Assembly: GCA_964355675.1 (NCBI GenBank)
Contig: CAYHEC010000004.1
Span: 1-64,000, forward strand
Length of the DNA: 64,000 nt
Reading direction: 5' to 3'
Origin: CAMBDS01 sp964355675
GTDB lineage: Bacteria; Electryoneota; AABM5-125-24; Hatepunaeales; Hatepunaeaceae
Shown here: in pieces, positions 7,842 to 16,017 of the stretch
Layout of the letters: each line of letters opens with the position of its first letter
Position numbering within the stretch: position 1 is the first letter of the stretch
Notes under the pieces: generated by a model
What the model saw: only the letters and a program-made list of their open reading frames with translations
Told to the model about the DNA's origin: nothing
Database searches by the model: none
Made by a program: the position numbers and the translations under genes

Positions 7842-8969
7842 TTAAACCAGGGTATCGGGGTCAACCCCTTCTTCCCGCCATTTATAATGCTGACGATCGA
7901 GGTATTTCACGACGATCAATATCAGCAACATCAGCGTGATGGAGATAACCACCACAACCAAGTTATAACGTTCAGTCTCAAATACTTCTCCGATTCCGAC
8001 TTTTGGTAAGGGAAGCTGGGCAATCGGCAGAGCATACATGTTTGCGATTTCAACGACGTTATATATGTGAATAACCGGAACGTCGTCGTCAGCGAGGATT
8101 TGCACTACTCCCCGGCCCGGATAATTTCTGATGGGAAGTGTTTTATTGAGTCCAGTCGCGATAAGAGTGCAGTTCTCTTTATGACCCATAGCCGCAATAC
8201 CACCACCAACATTGACTACCGCCGCGTATCGATTAAGCGGCAGAATTCTTTTGAACAGTTCGACGCGCGCAATGATGTTTTCCGTAAGGCTACCTTGTTT
8301 GATCAAAGTAACCTCATTTCGATCTGCGGCTTCGATCAGCATGTTTCTCCCGATTTCCGATAGTCGCAAACCACCGTTGTCGTCGCTTCCACCAATTGAT
8401 GCGGCTATAGATCGAAAGGGGAAAACATTCTTATCATGAAGAACTGTTTCCATATCGAGCCAAGTAAAGTCAACGCTGTTGGCGCCCCACCAGGAAGAAC
8501 CTATCGACGTAATGATTACTGGGTGCACCTTTAAGGATTGTACAGCAGAAAACACAGCGATATTTGCGCCGGGCATGGATCCGGTCAATAGGACAGCGAT
8601 CGTATCTCCAGCATTAACCCCTGCCGAGACGAGCAGGTCAACCATTGCGGCGGCATAGTTGGGGTTGAGAACGGTAATTTTGTCATCAATTCGTCCTTCG
8701 TCCGTGGTGATCGGGCTGTCTTTTTCGCCAAGCAGAGAATAAACGAGGGCGTCACTACTGTTTCTTCCCTGGTGCAAATTTAGGGCGGGAAGACGATGAT
8801 TTTCAAGAGTCTCAATAGCTTTCAACATAATATTAGAAGCGTCGAGACGTTGTTGATAATTATCTTGTCGGACAGTAATGCGACTGTTCTCTGACCAGAA
8901 AAAGAGAGCTAAGAAGGCGAGAGTCATGAGACCAAGCCACAAGTTTGATTTGATCGTTGGTCTATACAT
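7842..8969 (-). CDS. Poly-gamma-glutamate system protein (TIGR04332-like)
   Basis: 375 residues with a transmembrane segment at each end: about 9-26 (LWLGLMTLAFLALFFW) and about 335-355 (VVVVISITLMLLILIVV). The large domain between carries LLTGSMPGANIAV, SIGSSWWGAN and NVGGGIAAMGHKENC. This matches my memory of the family annotated poly-gamma-glutamate system protein, found beside pgsB/pgsC in diderm bacteria; its reaction is unknown. The ATG at 8969 overlaps the pgsC stop by 8 nt; an extension of six codons upstream is less likely. Probably anchored in the inner membrane with the central domain periplasmic. Confidence 0.85.
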   Translation of the reverse strand: MYRPTIKSNLWLGLMTLAFLALFFWSENSRITVRQDNYQQRLDASNIMLKAIETLENHRLPALNLHQGRNSSDALVYSLLGEKDSPITTDEGRIDDKITVLNPNYAAAMVDLLVSAGVNAGDTIAVLLTGSMPGANIAVFSAVQSLKVHPVIITSIGSSWWGANSVDFTWLDMETVLHDKNVFPFRSIAASIGGSDDNGGLRLSEIGRNMLIEAADRNEVTLIKQGSLTENIIARVELFKRILPLNRYAAVVNVGGGIAAMGHKENCTLIATGLNKTLPIRNYPGRGVVQILADDDVPVIHIYNVVEIANMYALPIAQLPLPKVGIGEVFETERYNLVVVVISITLMLLILIVVKYLDRQHYKWREEGVDPDTLV

Positions 8970-9411
8970 TGCCAAATATTCTCCCACCGGTAACCAATAT
9001 TGCGATCAATCGCACCGCGGCTCCACCCATCAATACAGTAGTAATAGTTTTATATACCCCTTGCCGTTCCATCCAATTGGCGATGAGCCCAGGGATGATA
9101 AATCCGATAGCTTCAAGCCGAATATCGCCAATCCCATTTGACCATAACTGACGTGAGGCGTACCCAAGGAGGAAGCCGAGTAAAACTGCAAGTACCATGC
9201 GGCGGCGTCCATACACGAAGACGAAGCGCCCAATAATACGGATGCAGAGCCAAGTCACTAAAGAGACAACTAATGTTCCGACGAGCATCCATGGTTTATG
9301 GAAGTTGAGGGCAATATAACCCGGCACGACAATACCACCTGCCGCGAGACCAAAAACTTCATGAAAAACAAGGCTAAATGCAACGCCTACGCCTACCGCA
9401 ATCTCAGTCAA
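8962..9411 (-). CDS. pgsC: Poly-gamma-glutamate synthase subunit PgsC/CapC
   Basis: 149 residues, highly hydrophobic, with four or five transmembrane helices (e.g. VSLVTWLCIRIIG, MVLAVLLGFLLGYA, TTVLMGGAAVRLIAILV) and the conserved N-terminal GLAAGGIVVPGYIAL. Family knowledge: PgsC forms the membrane part of the ATP-dependent gamma-linked polyglutamate ligase with PgsB. Its length is normal. It overlaps pgsB by 4 nt (ATGA), so the two are translationally coupled as in other capBC/pgsBC loci. Confidence 0.93.
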   Translation of the reverse strand: MTEIAVGVGVAFSLVFHEVFGLAAGGIVVPGYIALNFHKPWMLVGTLVVSLVTWLCIRIIGRFVFVYGRRRMVLAVLLGFLLGYASRQLWSNGIGDIRLEAIGFIIPGLIANWMERQGVYKTITTVLMGGAAVRLIAILVTGGRIFGNV

Positions 9412-10625
9412 GAGCCTTGTCTCCTATGTTTGTAGAAATAGTTAAAAACGTCCAACCCCCCGGCGCCGACATTTCCCATCCCGAAAATCGTACCCCGAGA
9501 CTCAATCAGATCGAATAACATGTGATAACCTTTTTCAGGAGCGACCCATCCGAGGCCGATGGCTTTGCTTTTGGGGATTTTGTAATCCGGGAGCAAAGAT
9601 GTGAATTTTTCGACCGATTCGCCAGCCAGAATAAATTTGTCAAATTCCATATTTTCGCCAGCCATTTCGATCAATTGCATACTACGATCCTGTCGGTCAG
9701 CTCGAGAATTCAGGAGGACAAGAAAAGTACCCAGTGGTGAAAATCGCTCTTTGATCTGGTTGTAGATTTCAAGCGTGGATTCGGGATCATTTGCCGCCAT
9801 AGCGTTGACAAAGAGCAATTCTTTTTGGTCATGAAAGCATCGAGCAACCTTGAGCGCTCCGGCATCGGGATGAGATCGATACATTCCATCTAATGCGGTC
9901 TGCCGGTCAACACCAACCCAATCACATACTGCCAGAGCAAGTCCGACGTTTGCCGGATGCTCAATGTGTCCGAACTTCTGGAGTTCTTCCAGCGTAACAT
10001 CTCCGCCGCCAACTCTGTAAATAGGTACACCTTGTTCGTCAGCAACTTCTTTCAGAGTGGCGAAGTTTCCTTTTTCTGATGTGAAGACAACCGGCGGTTT
10101 AACTTCGTTGTTTAGAACAAATGGTGCGCCAAACGGTTTTTTTTCAGGAATTGTGTTGGAGAGCGATCTTGCGATCTGTTCGCGGAAATGTCCCATTTCG
10201 TTGATATGATCGAGACGCGCGTTAGTAATAACTGAGACGTGTGACCGAATAAGCCGGTGTTCACATAGCCATTGATACTCAGGAAGGACAGCCATACATT
10301 CAACGACAACAGCTTCCGGGTTTCGTTTGGCAAAATACCGGAATATCTTGACCTGTTCGACAATGTTGGCTCGTTCATAGCGGAGAATAGGAACTTCTCT
10401 CCCCTCAAAGTCGATAATACGGGGAAGGGTACCGGTAGTTTTCGCCATTGTTTTGATACCTCCGGCCCTCAACCCTGCTGCAATCAATCGTGTAACTGAG
10501 GATTTGCCGCGAGTACCGTTGACGTGTATGCGGAGGGGAATACGCTTCAATCGTTGCTGGTGCCCTTTATATTCCCAGAGCCCGTAAGCAAGAAGGGTCG
10601 TTAATACCAGCAGAAGAACTATCAT
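9408..10625 (-). CDS. pgsB: Poly-gamma-glutamate synthase PgsB/CapB (Mur-ligase-like)
   Basis: 405 residues. An N-terminal membrane anchor (about 1-17) is followed by a Mur-ligase-type P-loop HVNGTRGKSSVTRLI (about 34-48), the conserved ECMAV (VVVECMAVLPEYQ, about 110) and NARLDHINEMG (about 137-147). It activates glutamate with ATP and ligates it to the gamma-carboxyl of the growing chain on the cytoplasmic face. It is first in a five-gene operon with pgsC, the TIGR04332-like gene, an exported protein and a barrel. No capA/pgsA or capE gene is adjacent. The 227-bp upstream gap probably holds the operon promoter, but I find no convincing boxes. Confidence 0.95.
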   Translation of the reverse strand: MIVLLLVLTTLLAYGLWEYKGHQQRLKRIPLRIHVNGTRGKSSVTRLIAAGLRAGGIKTMAKTTGTLPRIIDFEGREVPILRYERANIVEQVKIFRYFAKRNPEAVVVECMAVLPEYQWLCEHRLIRSHVSVITNARLDHINEMGHFREQIARSLSNTIPEKKPFGAPFVLNNEVKPPVVFTSEKGNFATLKEVADEQGVPIYRVGGGDVTLEELQKFGHIEHPANVGLALAVCDWVGVDRQTALDGMYRSHPDAGALKVARCFHDQKELLFVNAMAANDPESTLEIYNQIKERFSPLGTFLVLLNSRADRQDRSMQLIEMAGENMEFDKFILAGESVEKFTSLLPDYKIPKSKAIGLGWVAPEKGYHMLFDLIESRGTIFGMGNVGAGGLDVFNYFYKHRRQGS

Positions 10626-10852
10626 TACTTTCCGATTTGCGTCCGGCTGAACTATTCTCGCTAAGAAAGCTGCCAGTTAGTTGTTGTTGGAGAAGACCAT
10701 CACATCATTAACTTTAATTGAAGATCTACAGTGTGCAAATCATGCGCAGGATTTCTAAATAGTGCAGTTATAAATTCGTTGTTGAAAGATTGAGACATCA
10801 CAAAATATGGATTATGTGATGAACTGCGCTACCAAGAAGGCTAATACTACAA

Positions 10853-11827
10853 TTATTGCGCCAATTCAAGTTGGAATAACTGGAAATTCCCATCAATTTC
10901 TTTGGTGAAGAGAATTTTGTTACCGTCTGGTGAAAATTGTGGGAAACGAACTTCCTCGCCGCCAGTTTCGACCTTCTGCATATTGTGATTTGTCAGATCA
11001 AACAAATAAAGTTGATAGACGTCATCTTCGCGAGCATTAAGCACAGCAAATTTTCGTGCATGTGAATATGAGACAGTGCCGCATGACAGTGTAGTGGGCG
11101 TCAATAATTCCAGATTGCTGTCATTCGAAAGTTTCGCCAACTGCCCAGTAGTTGTCCTGACAAGAATACTTCCATCCTCAAGATCAGCAGGAGCGCTAGG
11201 GTTGACATCGAGTCCGGCAATCAGCACAGGAGGCGTTCCGTCGAGTGAGCCCCGGTAGAGGCCGTTGAGAATATCATACTGGAAATTGTCTGACGGAGCT
11301 TCTCTTTCTGACAGAAAGTAATAAGAATCCGAATTAATCGGAACTGGATACCAATCGTCGGCGACTTCCTCAGTCAAAGTGGCAGTTTGGATAGCGATTG
11401 GATCATAAAAGAAGATGTCACGGGAAAATTCTTCTCCGGGGTGATTCCGGTCAGAGACAAACAACACTCCAGCAGAATCTGGTAGCCACATTGGGTTTTC
11501 ATCATTGGCTTCGCTACCGATGAGCAACTCTTCGGCGCCATTAGCAATGTCCAATTGATATATTTGCCAGTGACCATCTCTGTCAGACTGGAATACAATC
11601 TTCGATCCATCAGGGTGGTATGAACCCAGACCGTTATTTGATGGATTGACAGTAAGTTGTGTAGGACCGGAAACAATCTCAGCAACAATCCCGTAAGAAA
11701 TGACAGGCTCGGAGGAGGGTATTGCTTCTTCGGGAGTAACCGAAACCTGTTTTCGAGTGCCTCCGCAACCTATTATAGCCAAAGAAATGGCGGCGGTAGC
11801 GACACACAGGCTGATTCGACTCGACAT
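10853..11827 (-). CDS. Lipoprotein with TolB-like PD40 beta-propeller repeats
   Basis: 324 residues. A signal peptide ends in a lipobox (LAIIGC, Cys about 21). At least four PD40/WD40-like blades are visible, e.g. YHPDGSKIVFQSDRDGHWQ (about 70-90), MWLPDSAGVLFVSDRN (about 112) and FSPDGNKILFTKEIDG (about 298-313). Such propellers usually bind proteins or sugars at the envelope, and TolB itself belongs to this fold. No Tol-Pal genes are nearby, so it is not called tolB. It is monocistronic in appearance, with about 108 bp to folD upstream. Confidence 0.8.
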   Translation of the reverse strand: MSSRISLCVATAAISLAIIGCGGTRKQVSVTPEEAIPSSEPVISYGIVAEIVSGPTQLTVNPSNNGLGSYHPDGSKIVFQSDRDGHWQIYQLDIANGAEELLIGSEANDENPMWLPDSAGVLFVSDRNHPGEEFSRDIFFYDPIAIQTATLTEEVADDWYPVPINSDSYYFLSEREAPSDNFQYDILNGLYRGSLDGTPPVLIAGLDVNPSAPADLEDGSILVRTTTGQLAKLSNDSNLELLTPTTLSCGTVSYSHARKFAVLNAREDDVYQLYLFDLTNHNMQKVETGGEEVRFPQFSPDGNKILFTKEIDGNFQLFQLELAQ

Positions 11828-11860
11828 AAGCTGCCCGATAAATTGAATGGTTGTCTAGCA

Positions 11861-11880
11861 GGAGTATAAGAATATACTCC
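11861..11880. repeat. Perfect 8-bp hairpin between folD and the PD40 lipoprotein
   Basis: GGAGTATA and TATACTCC pair around an AGAA loop. It lies about 55 nt past the folD stop on the minus strand. It has the 4-nt loop seen in the repeats near the window start but a different stem sequence. No U-run follows on either strand, so it is not called a terminator. Confidence 0.45.
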
Positions 11881-11935
11881 CGACTCTAATTCTGTAATAT
11901 ACGAAAGTGAAAGACTGTCGGCAATGAGAACTCGC

Positions 11936-12817
11936 CTAATCTAAGTCATATCCGGCAGCTCGCATCACATTACTCATTAATATAGCAACGGTCATAGGTC
12001 CGACGCCGCCGGGGACAGGCGCGATTGCCGCTGATTTAGGCTCAACTTCGGCAAATGCAACGTCTCCGACGAGTCTGTAACCAAGCTTTTTCGAAGCGTC
12101 AGGAACACGATTGATTCCGACATCCACAACAACGACGCCTTCTTTTACCCACTCCCCGCGTACTAACTCGGTAACCCCGACTGCTGGTATAATAATGTCG
12201 GCAGAACGGCACTCCTTCGCGAGATCAGAAGTGCGGGAATGACAAACAGTAACAGTAGCATCCCCTCCCCGCCCTTTAAGCATCATCATAATTGCCAGCG
12301 GCCGACCAACAATGACCGATCTCCCGATGATAACTGCTTTTTTGCCTGCTGGATTGAAACCGTATGCCAGCATCAGCTCTACGACGCCTGCGGCTGTGCA
12401 AGGCCTGAAACGAGGCTGTCCAATATAAAGAAGTCCTACATTTTCGGGATGAAAACAATCTACGTCTTTGTCCGGCGAGACCATCCGTTGCACCTCGATC
12501 TCGTTTAAATGAGCGGGCAAGGGACTTTGAACAAGCAAGCCATGAACAGATGAATCACGGTTTATTTCTTGAACTGCTTTGTGCAACGCATCTCTGCTTG
12601 TCTCTTCGGGCAATTTAAAATGACGAAATCCGATTCCTAATTCTTCACAAGCCCGTTGCTTGGCTCGAATATATACCGTCGAAGCGTAGTTGTCGCCGAC
12701 TTGCATAGCTGTAAGATGTGGTAATGGTAATCCGGTTTCCACTCCCACTGCAATTTTGGTTTTTAAATCTTCCCGGATTTTTGCCGAATGAGATTTTCCG
12801 TCTAAGATAACTGCCAT
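11936..12817 (-). CDS. folD: Bifunctional methylene-THF dehydrogenase / methenyl-THF cyclohydrolase
   Basis: 293 residues, the usual length. It interconverts 5,10-methylene-, methenyl- and 10-formyl-tetrahydrofolate with NADP, supplying one-carbon units for purine synthesis (purN and purH lie about 12 kb upstream). Visible features are the substrate motif YIRAKQRACEELGI (Lys about 54), the QSPLPAHLNE loop, the dinucleotide-binding GRSVIVGRPLA (about 164-174) and the signature PGGVGPMTVA near the C-terminus. It follows the GT2 gene by 20 nt on the same strand and may be co-transcribed with the glycosyltransferases. Confidence 0.97.
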   Translation of the reverse strand: MAVILDGKSHSAKIREDLKTKIAVGVETGLPLPHLTAMQVGDNYASTVYIRAKQRACEELGIGFRHFKLPEETSRDALHKAVQEINRDSSVHGLLVQSPLPAHLNEIEVQRMVSPDKDVDCFHPENVGLLYIGQPRFRPCTAAGVVELMLAYGFNPAGKKAVIIGRSVIVGRPLAIMMMLKGRGGDATVTVCHSRTSDLAKECRSADIIIPAVGVTELVRGEWVKEGVVVVDVGINRVPDASKKLGYRLVGDVAFAEVEPKSAAIAPVPGGVGPMTVAILMSNVMRAAGYDLD

Positions 12818-12837
12818 TATTCCGTTGTAAAATTAGA

Positions 12838-13761
12838 TTAATCTGGTTGATGCTTTTGATGTGTAATGTAACCGCAAGCGTAACTTCTGTACAAAATGTA
12901 ATTATAAAATGCCGAAGGCAATTGGAAACGCAACAATACTGAAGTCAATTTTAAAACACTATTAAAAACTGTCTTACAAAAGAAGATGCGAAAAATAATT
13001 GTCTTAAAAAAATGATTATCAAATATATCCAACTTCAAATCACTTTTAAGCGATGGATGTCGATCGCAAAGTATTGGTAAGGTCTTTCGTCCAAATATTT
13101 CAATAACATCGGCAGTATCTCTTAATGATCTAACATGCTGGTGAATAATTGATACGGATGGTACACCAAATATTTCGACGCCATTCTCTGCAAGTCGCAA
13201 GCCAAGGTCAATATCCTCTCCATACTCGATCTTTTCATCAAATCCTCCCACCTTTCGGAGCGTCACTAAAGCCAATGATGCGTGACCACTAAGAAAATAA
13301 CGCGGTGGGATCTTTCCCGTCACAACCAATCTCATTACCCCTCTTGTTTCGAGATACTTAGTGAAACCGTTGGCTCCGAATTCGTCTGAGTATCGGACGG
13401 CGCCAACGAAAGCTTGAGGAGTAGCGTCATGCAACAAGGCATGCGTTCTCACAAGATTTGGTGGAGCTATCACATCACCGTCAAGAAACAAGATCAGCAG
13501 ACGGGAAGCATTTGCAATACCTGTGTTTCTGGAGGCGCTTCTTCCACGATTAGATCGATGGGAATAGAATTTAAGATCAAGCGGCCCATCATATTTCTCC
13601 AGCCATTCTTTGGTTCCATCAGTCGAACCGTCGTCGATAACAATTGTTTCAAAACTACCCGGATCCGGGAGTTGCTGTTCAAGACTTGCCAATAGTCGAG
13701 AAAGGCGTTCTTTAATATTAAAAGCCGGAACCACTACCGAGACGTCCTGCTCAGAATACAT
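12838..13761 (-). CDS. Family 2 glycosyltransferase
   Basis: About 307 residues. N-terminal GT-A fold: VSVVVPAFN, TIVIDDGSTDGT (nucleotide-sugar binding), the SRNTGIANA loop and the metal-binding FLDGDV (DxD-like). GGFDEKIEYGEDIDLGLRLAENG is the acceptor-side ED motif. The C-terminal 80 residues are hydrophobic/basic and may associate with the membrane. The ATG at 13761 is chosen; a TTG four codons earlier is possible but has no better ribosome-binding site. It is adjacent to a GT-B glycosyltransferase, suggesting an envelope glycan. Donor and acceptor are not predictable. Confidence 0.9.
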   Translation of the reverse strand: MYSEQDVSVVVPAFNIKERLSRLLASLEQQLPDPGSFETIVIDDGSTDGTKEWLEKYDGPLDLKFYSHRSNRGRSASRNTGIANASRLLILFLDGDVIAPPNLVRTHALLHDATPQAFVGAVRYSDEFGANGFTKYLETRGVMRLVVTGKIPPRYFLSGHASLALVTLRKVGGFDEKIEYGEDIDLGLRLAENGVEIFGVPSVSIIHQHVRSLRDTADVIEIFGRKTLPILCDRHPSLKSDLKLDIFDNHFFKTIIFRIFFCKTVFNSVLKLTSVLLRFQLPSAFYNYILYRSYACGYITHQKHQPD

Positions 13762-13779
13762 ATCGAAAATCAAGTAAAA

Positions 13780-14856
13780 TCAAATAATACCTGCCTGTTG
13801 GTAATAGCTATAAAGCACTTTCATAACCGAATCGAGACCATGTCTCTCAGTTACCCATTGTCTGCCAACTGCGCCTAATTCTCGTCGGTAATTTTCATCC
13901 TCAATCAATTGTATCAATGCGAAATCAATCGATTCAGCATCAGCTGAAATGAAGGGATGAGCGCCGAGAAAATCATTAACTTCTCGATTGATTCTGGTTA
14001 TCGTCGGAATTCCCAAAGCGAGCGACTCAACGGAACTGGCTCCATAACCCCAACCACCGAGATCGGTTATCTGGTCGATGAAAATATCGGACGCCGCCTT
14101 AAGGGCGAGCGCTTCATGGTGGGGACGATTTTCGATCATAACCCAATCGATGGGATACCTATCGGCAAGGCGTCTAACAACCGCTTCAATTTTATCGCTT
14201 CCTTTATATTTTCTATTTCTTGCGGCGTGGGCGATACGAATTCTACCATCAGGAGCGCGATGCCGGGGTTGGATCAATTCGGTATCGATTGGCAGGTAAA
14301 GATAGTGCATTCCAGGAATTTTGGGAAGTAGATCGATTTCACTGGTTAAGTTAAGCTGACTTGCCTTGTGAACTTCCTCAAAAATGCCACGGTTCCTGAC
14401 GTCAGTCCCATGGTAAAAGCAGACTATTCCTTTGCCTTGTTTGGATAACTTTTTAACCCATCTACCGTCCCGGTATGGATCGGCTCCCTGCTCAAAATGA
14501 AAAATATCAAATTCATCCAAAAGATATTTAGAAATTGTATTCTCAATTCTTGGCGCGTTGACCAAGTCTCTGAATCGGAACAGGAGATTTTCAAAATAAC
14601 TTGAGTGGTTTCTAAGCGGGAGAGTTCCACTTAAATCGATCGAACCTTGGTCTCCATATTTCGCCCATTTTTTCATCGTTTTGACCCACGGTCTAACAGG
14701 CATCCCGATCAGGTCGAAGCAGAGGTCTTCTTGGAAACCATACTCGTTTTTATAAAAAGTAACAAAACGAGCTTCATTACCGTGCAGTGCATGCCCACGA
14801 ACAAAAAGGTTGAAACCTCCGGAGACATGTTCTGGAGCAATGTAAAGTATTTTCAC
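13780..14856 (-). CDS. Glycosyltransferase, GT-B fold (group 1-like)
   Basis: 358 residues. It begins MKILYIAPEHVSGGFNLF, a Rossmann-type start with a glycine turn. The C-terminal half has the nucleotide-binding region of GT-B enzymes: RIRIAHAARNRKYKGSDKI (about 207-225), ASDIFIDQITDLGGWGYGASSVESLALGIPTI (about 263-294) and a closing RQWVTERHGLDSVMKVL helix. It starts 1 nt after the eIF2B-like gene and ends about 18 nt before the GT2 gene. Part of a putative envelope-glycan module downstream of the rod-shape genes. Confidence 0.85.
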   Translation of the reverse strand: MKILYIAPEHVSGGFNLFVRGHALHGNEARFVTFYKNEYGFQEDLCFDLIGMPVRPWVKTMKKWAKYGDQGSIDLSGTLPLRNHSSYFENLLFRFRDLVNAPRIENTISKYLLDEFDIFHFEQGADPYRDGRWVKKLSKQGKGIVCFYHGTDVRNRGIFEEVHKASQLNLTSEIDLLPKIPGMHYLYLPIDTELIQPRHRAPDGRIRIAHAARNRKYKGSDKIEAVVRRLADRYPIDWVMIENRPHHEALALKAASDIFIDQITDLGGWGYGASSVESLALGIPTITRINREVNDFLGAHPFISADAESIDFALIQLIEDENYRRELGAVGRQWVTERHGLDSVMKVLYSYYQQAGII

Positions 14857-14857
14857 A

Positions 14858-15772
14858 CTACCTTGCTACAAGCTTGGCGAACAGTGGTGACAGAGGTTCG
14901 TTTTCAATCGTCGATACGACGTGCCCGGGAGGGGCGACGCCTTTTTCCGTCATTATGCTCGAGACCAATTCAATTGGAATGGTTTCGTAATATTCGTTAT
15001 GAATATTCAATGATTCGGCATCATCGGCTCCGACCTCTCGCGGGTTTTGAGGTACGGAATAGAAATATGGCGTAAGGTCAGTGGGTAAAAGTTTATCACT
15101 TGTCATTAATGATATGAAAGGTATCTTCCTGTAACGACAGAGCATCGCCAGAGCCGTGCTACCAACTTTATTAACCAATCCTTCACGAGACAGGCTGTCT
15201 CCGCCGACCCAGACAGCCTCGGCTTCAGTAATGCGCGACATCAATGCGGCATCGGTGAAAAGAGTAACATTAAGTCCCGCCGAGGTGAGTTTTCTCGCCA
15301 GAACCAGACCTTCCATTATTGGTCGTCCCTCGCCGCAAAAAATATTCTGCGGCCAGCCTCTTTTGGCATAGGTTTCGACAATAATTTGGGCTACGGTATT
15401 GCTATTCGAAAATGCAATAAGCGTATTGGCAACAGGAAGTTCATCAACATGCTTCTTCATCGACTCGATACAATCCGTTGGCAAACTGATGAATCCTGAC
15501 ATCGAAGCATTGAATTCAGACCAATCATCGCCACACTTCTCGTGTATAAAACATAGATGATTGAGTAAATTCAACACAGGAGCCATGGTCGGCTGGCCTC
15601 TGGCAAGTCTTCTGACAGCTCTATCGAATAGGTGATTAGCACCGTCGGGATATTCGACGCCGTGGAGAGCAATCTCGATAAATAACTGAGCCGCGTCATT
15701 GATGATTTCAGATGCGCCTCGTTTATGATCGAGAGAGAGGACGTCGATAATACTGTTAAGTTGTTCTATCAC
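14858..15772 (-). CDS. eIF2B alpha/beta/delta-like family protein
   Basis: 304 residues related to the family that includes eIF2B regulatory subunits, methylthioribose-1-phosphate isomerase and ribose-1,5-bisphosphate isomerase. Motifs: an all-helical N-terminal part, TLIAFSNSNTVAQII (about 129-143), EGRPIMEGLVLARKL (about 160-174), and WVGGDSLSREGLVNKVGSTALA (about 202-223) with the Asp and Asn-Lys seen in sugar-phosphate isomerases. It starts with GTG, 5 nt after the small Cys/His gene. A metabolic isomerase is more likely than a translation role in a bacterium; the substrate is unknown. Confidence 0.8.
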   Translation of the reverse strand: MIEQLNSIIDVLSLDHKRGASEIINDAAQLFIEIALHGVEYPDGANHLFDRAVRRLARGQPTMAPVLNLLNHLCFIHEKCGDDWSEFNASMSGFISLPTDCIESMKKHVDELPVANTLIAFSNSNTVAQIIVETYAKRGWPQNIFCGEGRPIMEGLVLARKLTSAGLNVTLFTDAALMSRITEAEAVWVGGDSLSREGLVNKVGSTALAMLCRYRKIPFISLMTSDKLLPTDLTPYFYSVPQNPREVGADDAESLNIHNEYYETIPIELVSSIMTEKGVAPPGHVVSTIENEPLSPLFAKLVAR

Positions 15773-15777
15773 AGATA

Positions 15778-15996
15778 TTAACGAAAGAGTTTAGTGAAAT
15801 CGAATGTATTGTACTCAGAGAGACAGTACTGGCAACCGTTGTACTTAGGCATATGCGCCGTATCCACCATGCGCTTGACGGTCTGAATACTATAGAGTTT
15901 TTTCTTCTTGTCAGCAGGAATTTTATGAACATTGCATTCGTGCCTGACATAACTCATGTCGTGGATAATGAGGTTAACTTCATCGGTAATGTACAT
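15778..15996 (-). CDS. Small Cys/His protein, unknown function
   Basis: 72 residues. A strong ribosome-binding site (AGGAGGAG) precedes the ATG, and the gene is packed between the M23 peptidase and eIF2B-like genes (21 and 5 nt gaps), so I treat it as real. Metal-type ligands are visible: His19/Cys21 (RHECNVHK) and Cys55/Cys58 (NGCQYC), plus a lysine patch at 30-33. This would suit a zinc knuckle or a small Fe-S site. No family is recognised, and no signal peptide or membrane segment is seen. Confidence 0.7.
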   Translation of the reverse strand: MYITDEVNLIIHDMSYVRHECNVHKIPADKKKKLYSIQTVKRMVDTAHMPKYNGCQYCLSEYNTFDFTKLFR

Positions 15997-16017
15997 TTCT
16001 CCTCCTAAAGGGACTGA

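Noticed and set aside
10796..10821. Dyad CATCACA ... TGTGATG in the gap upstream of pgsB
   Set aside because: A 7-bp arm with a 12-nt spacer is expected by chance at this scale and no regulator is known; kept only as a possible operator.
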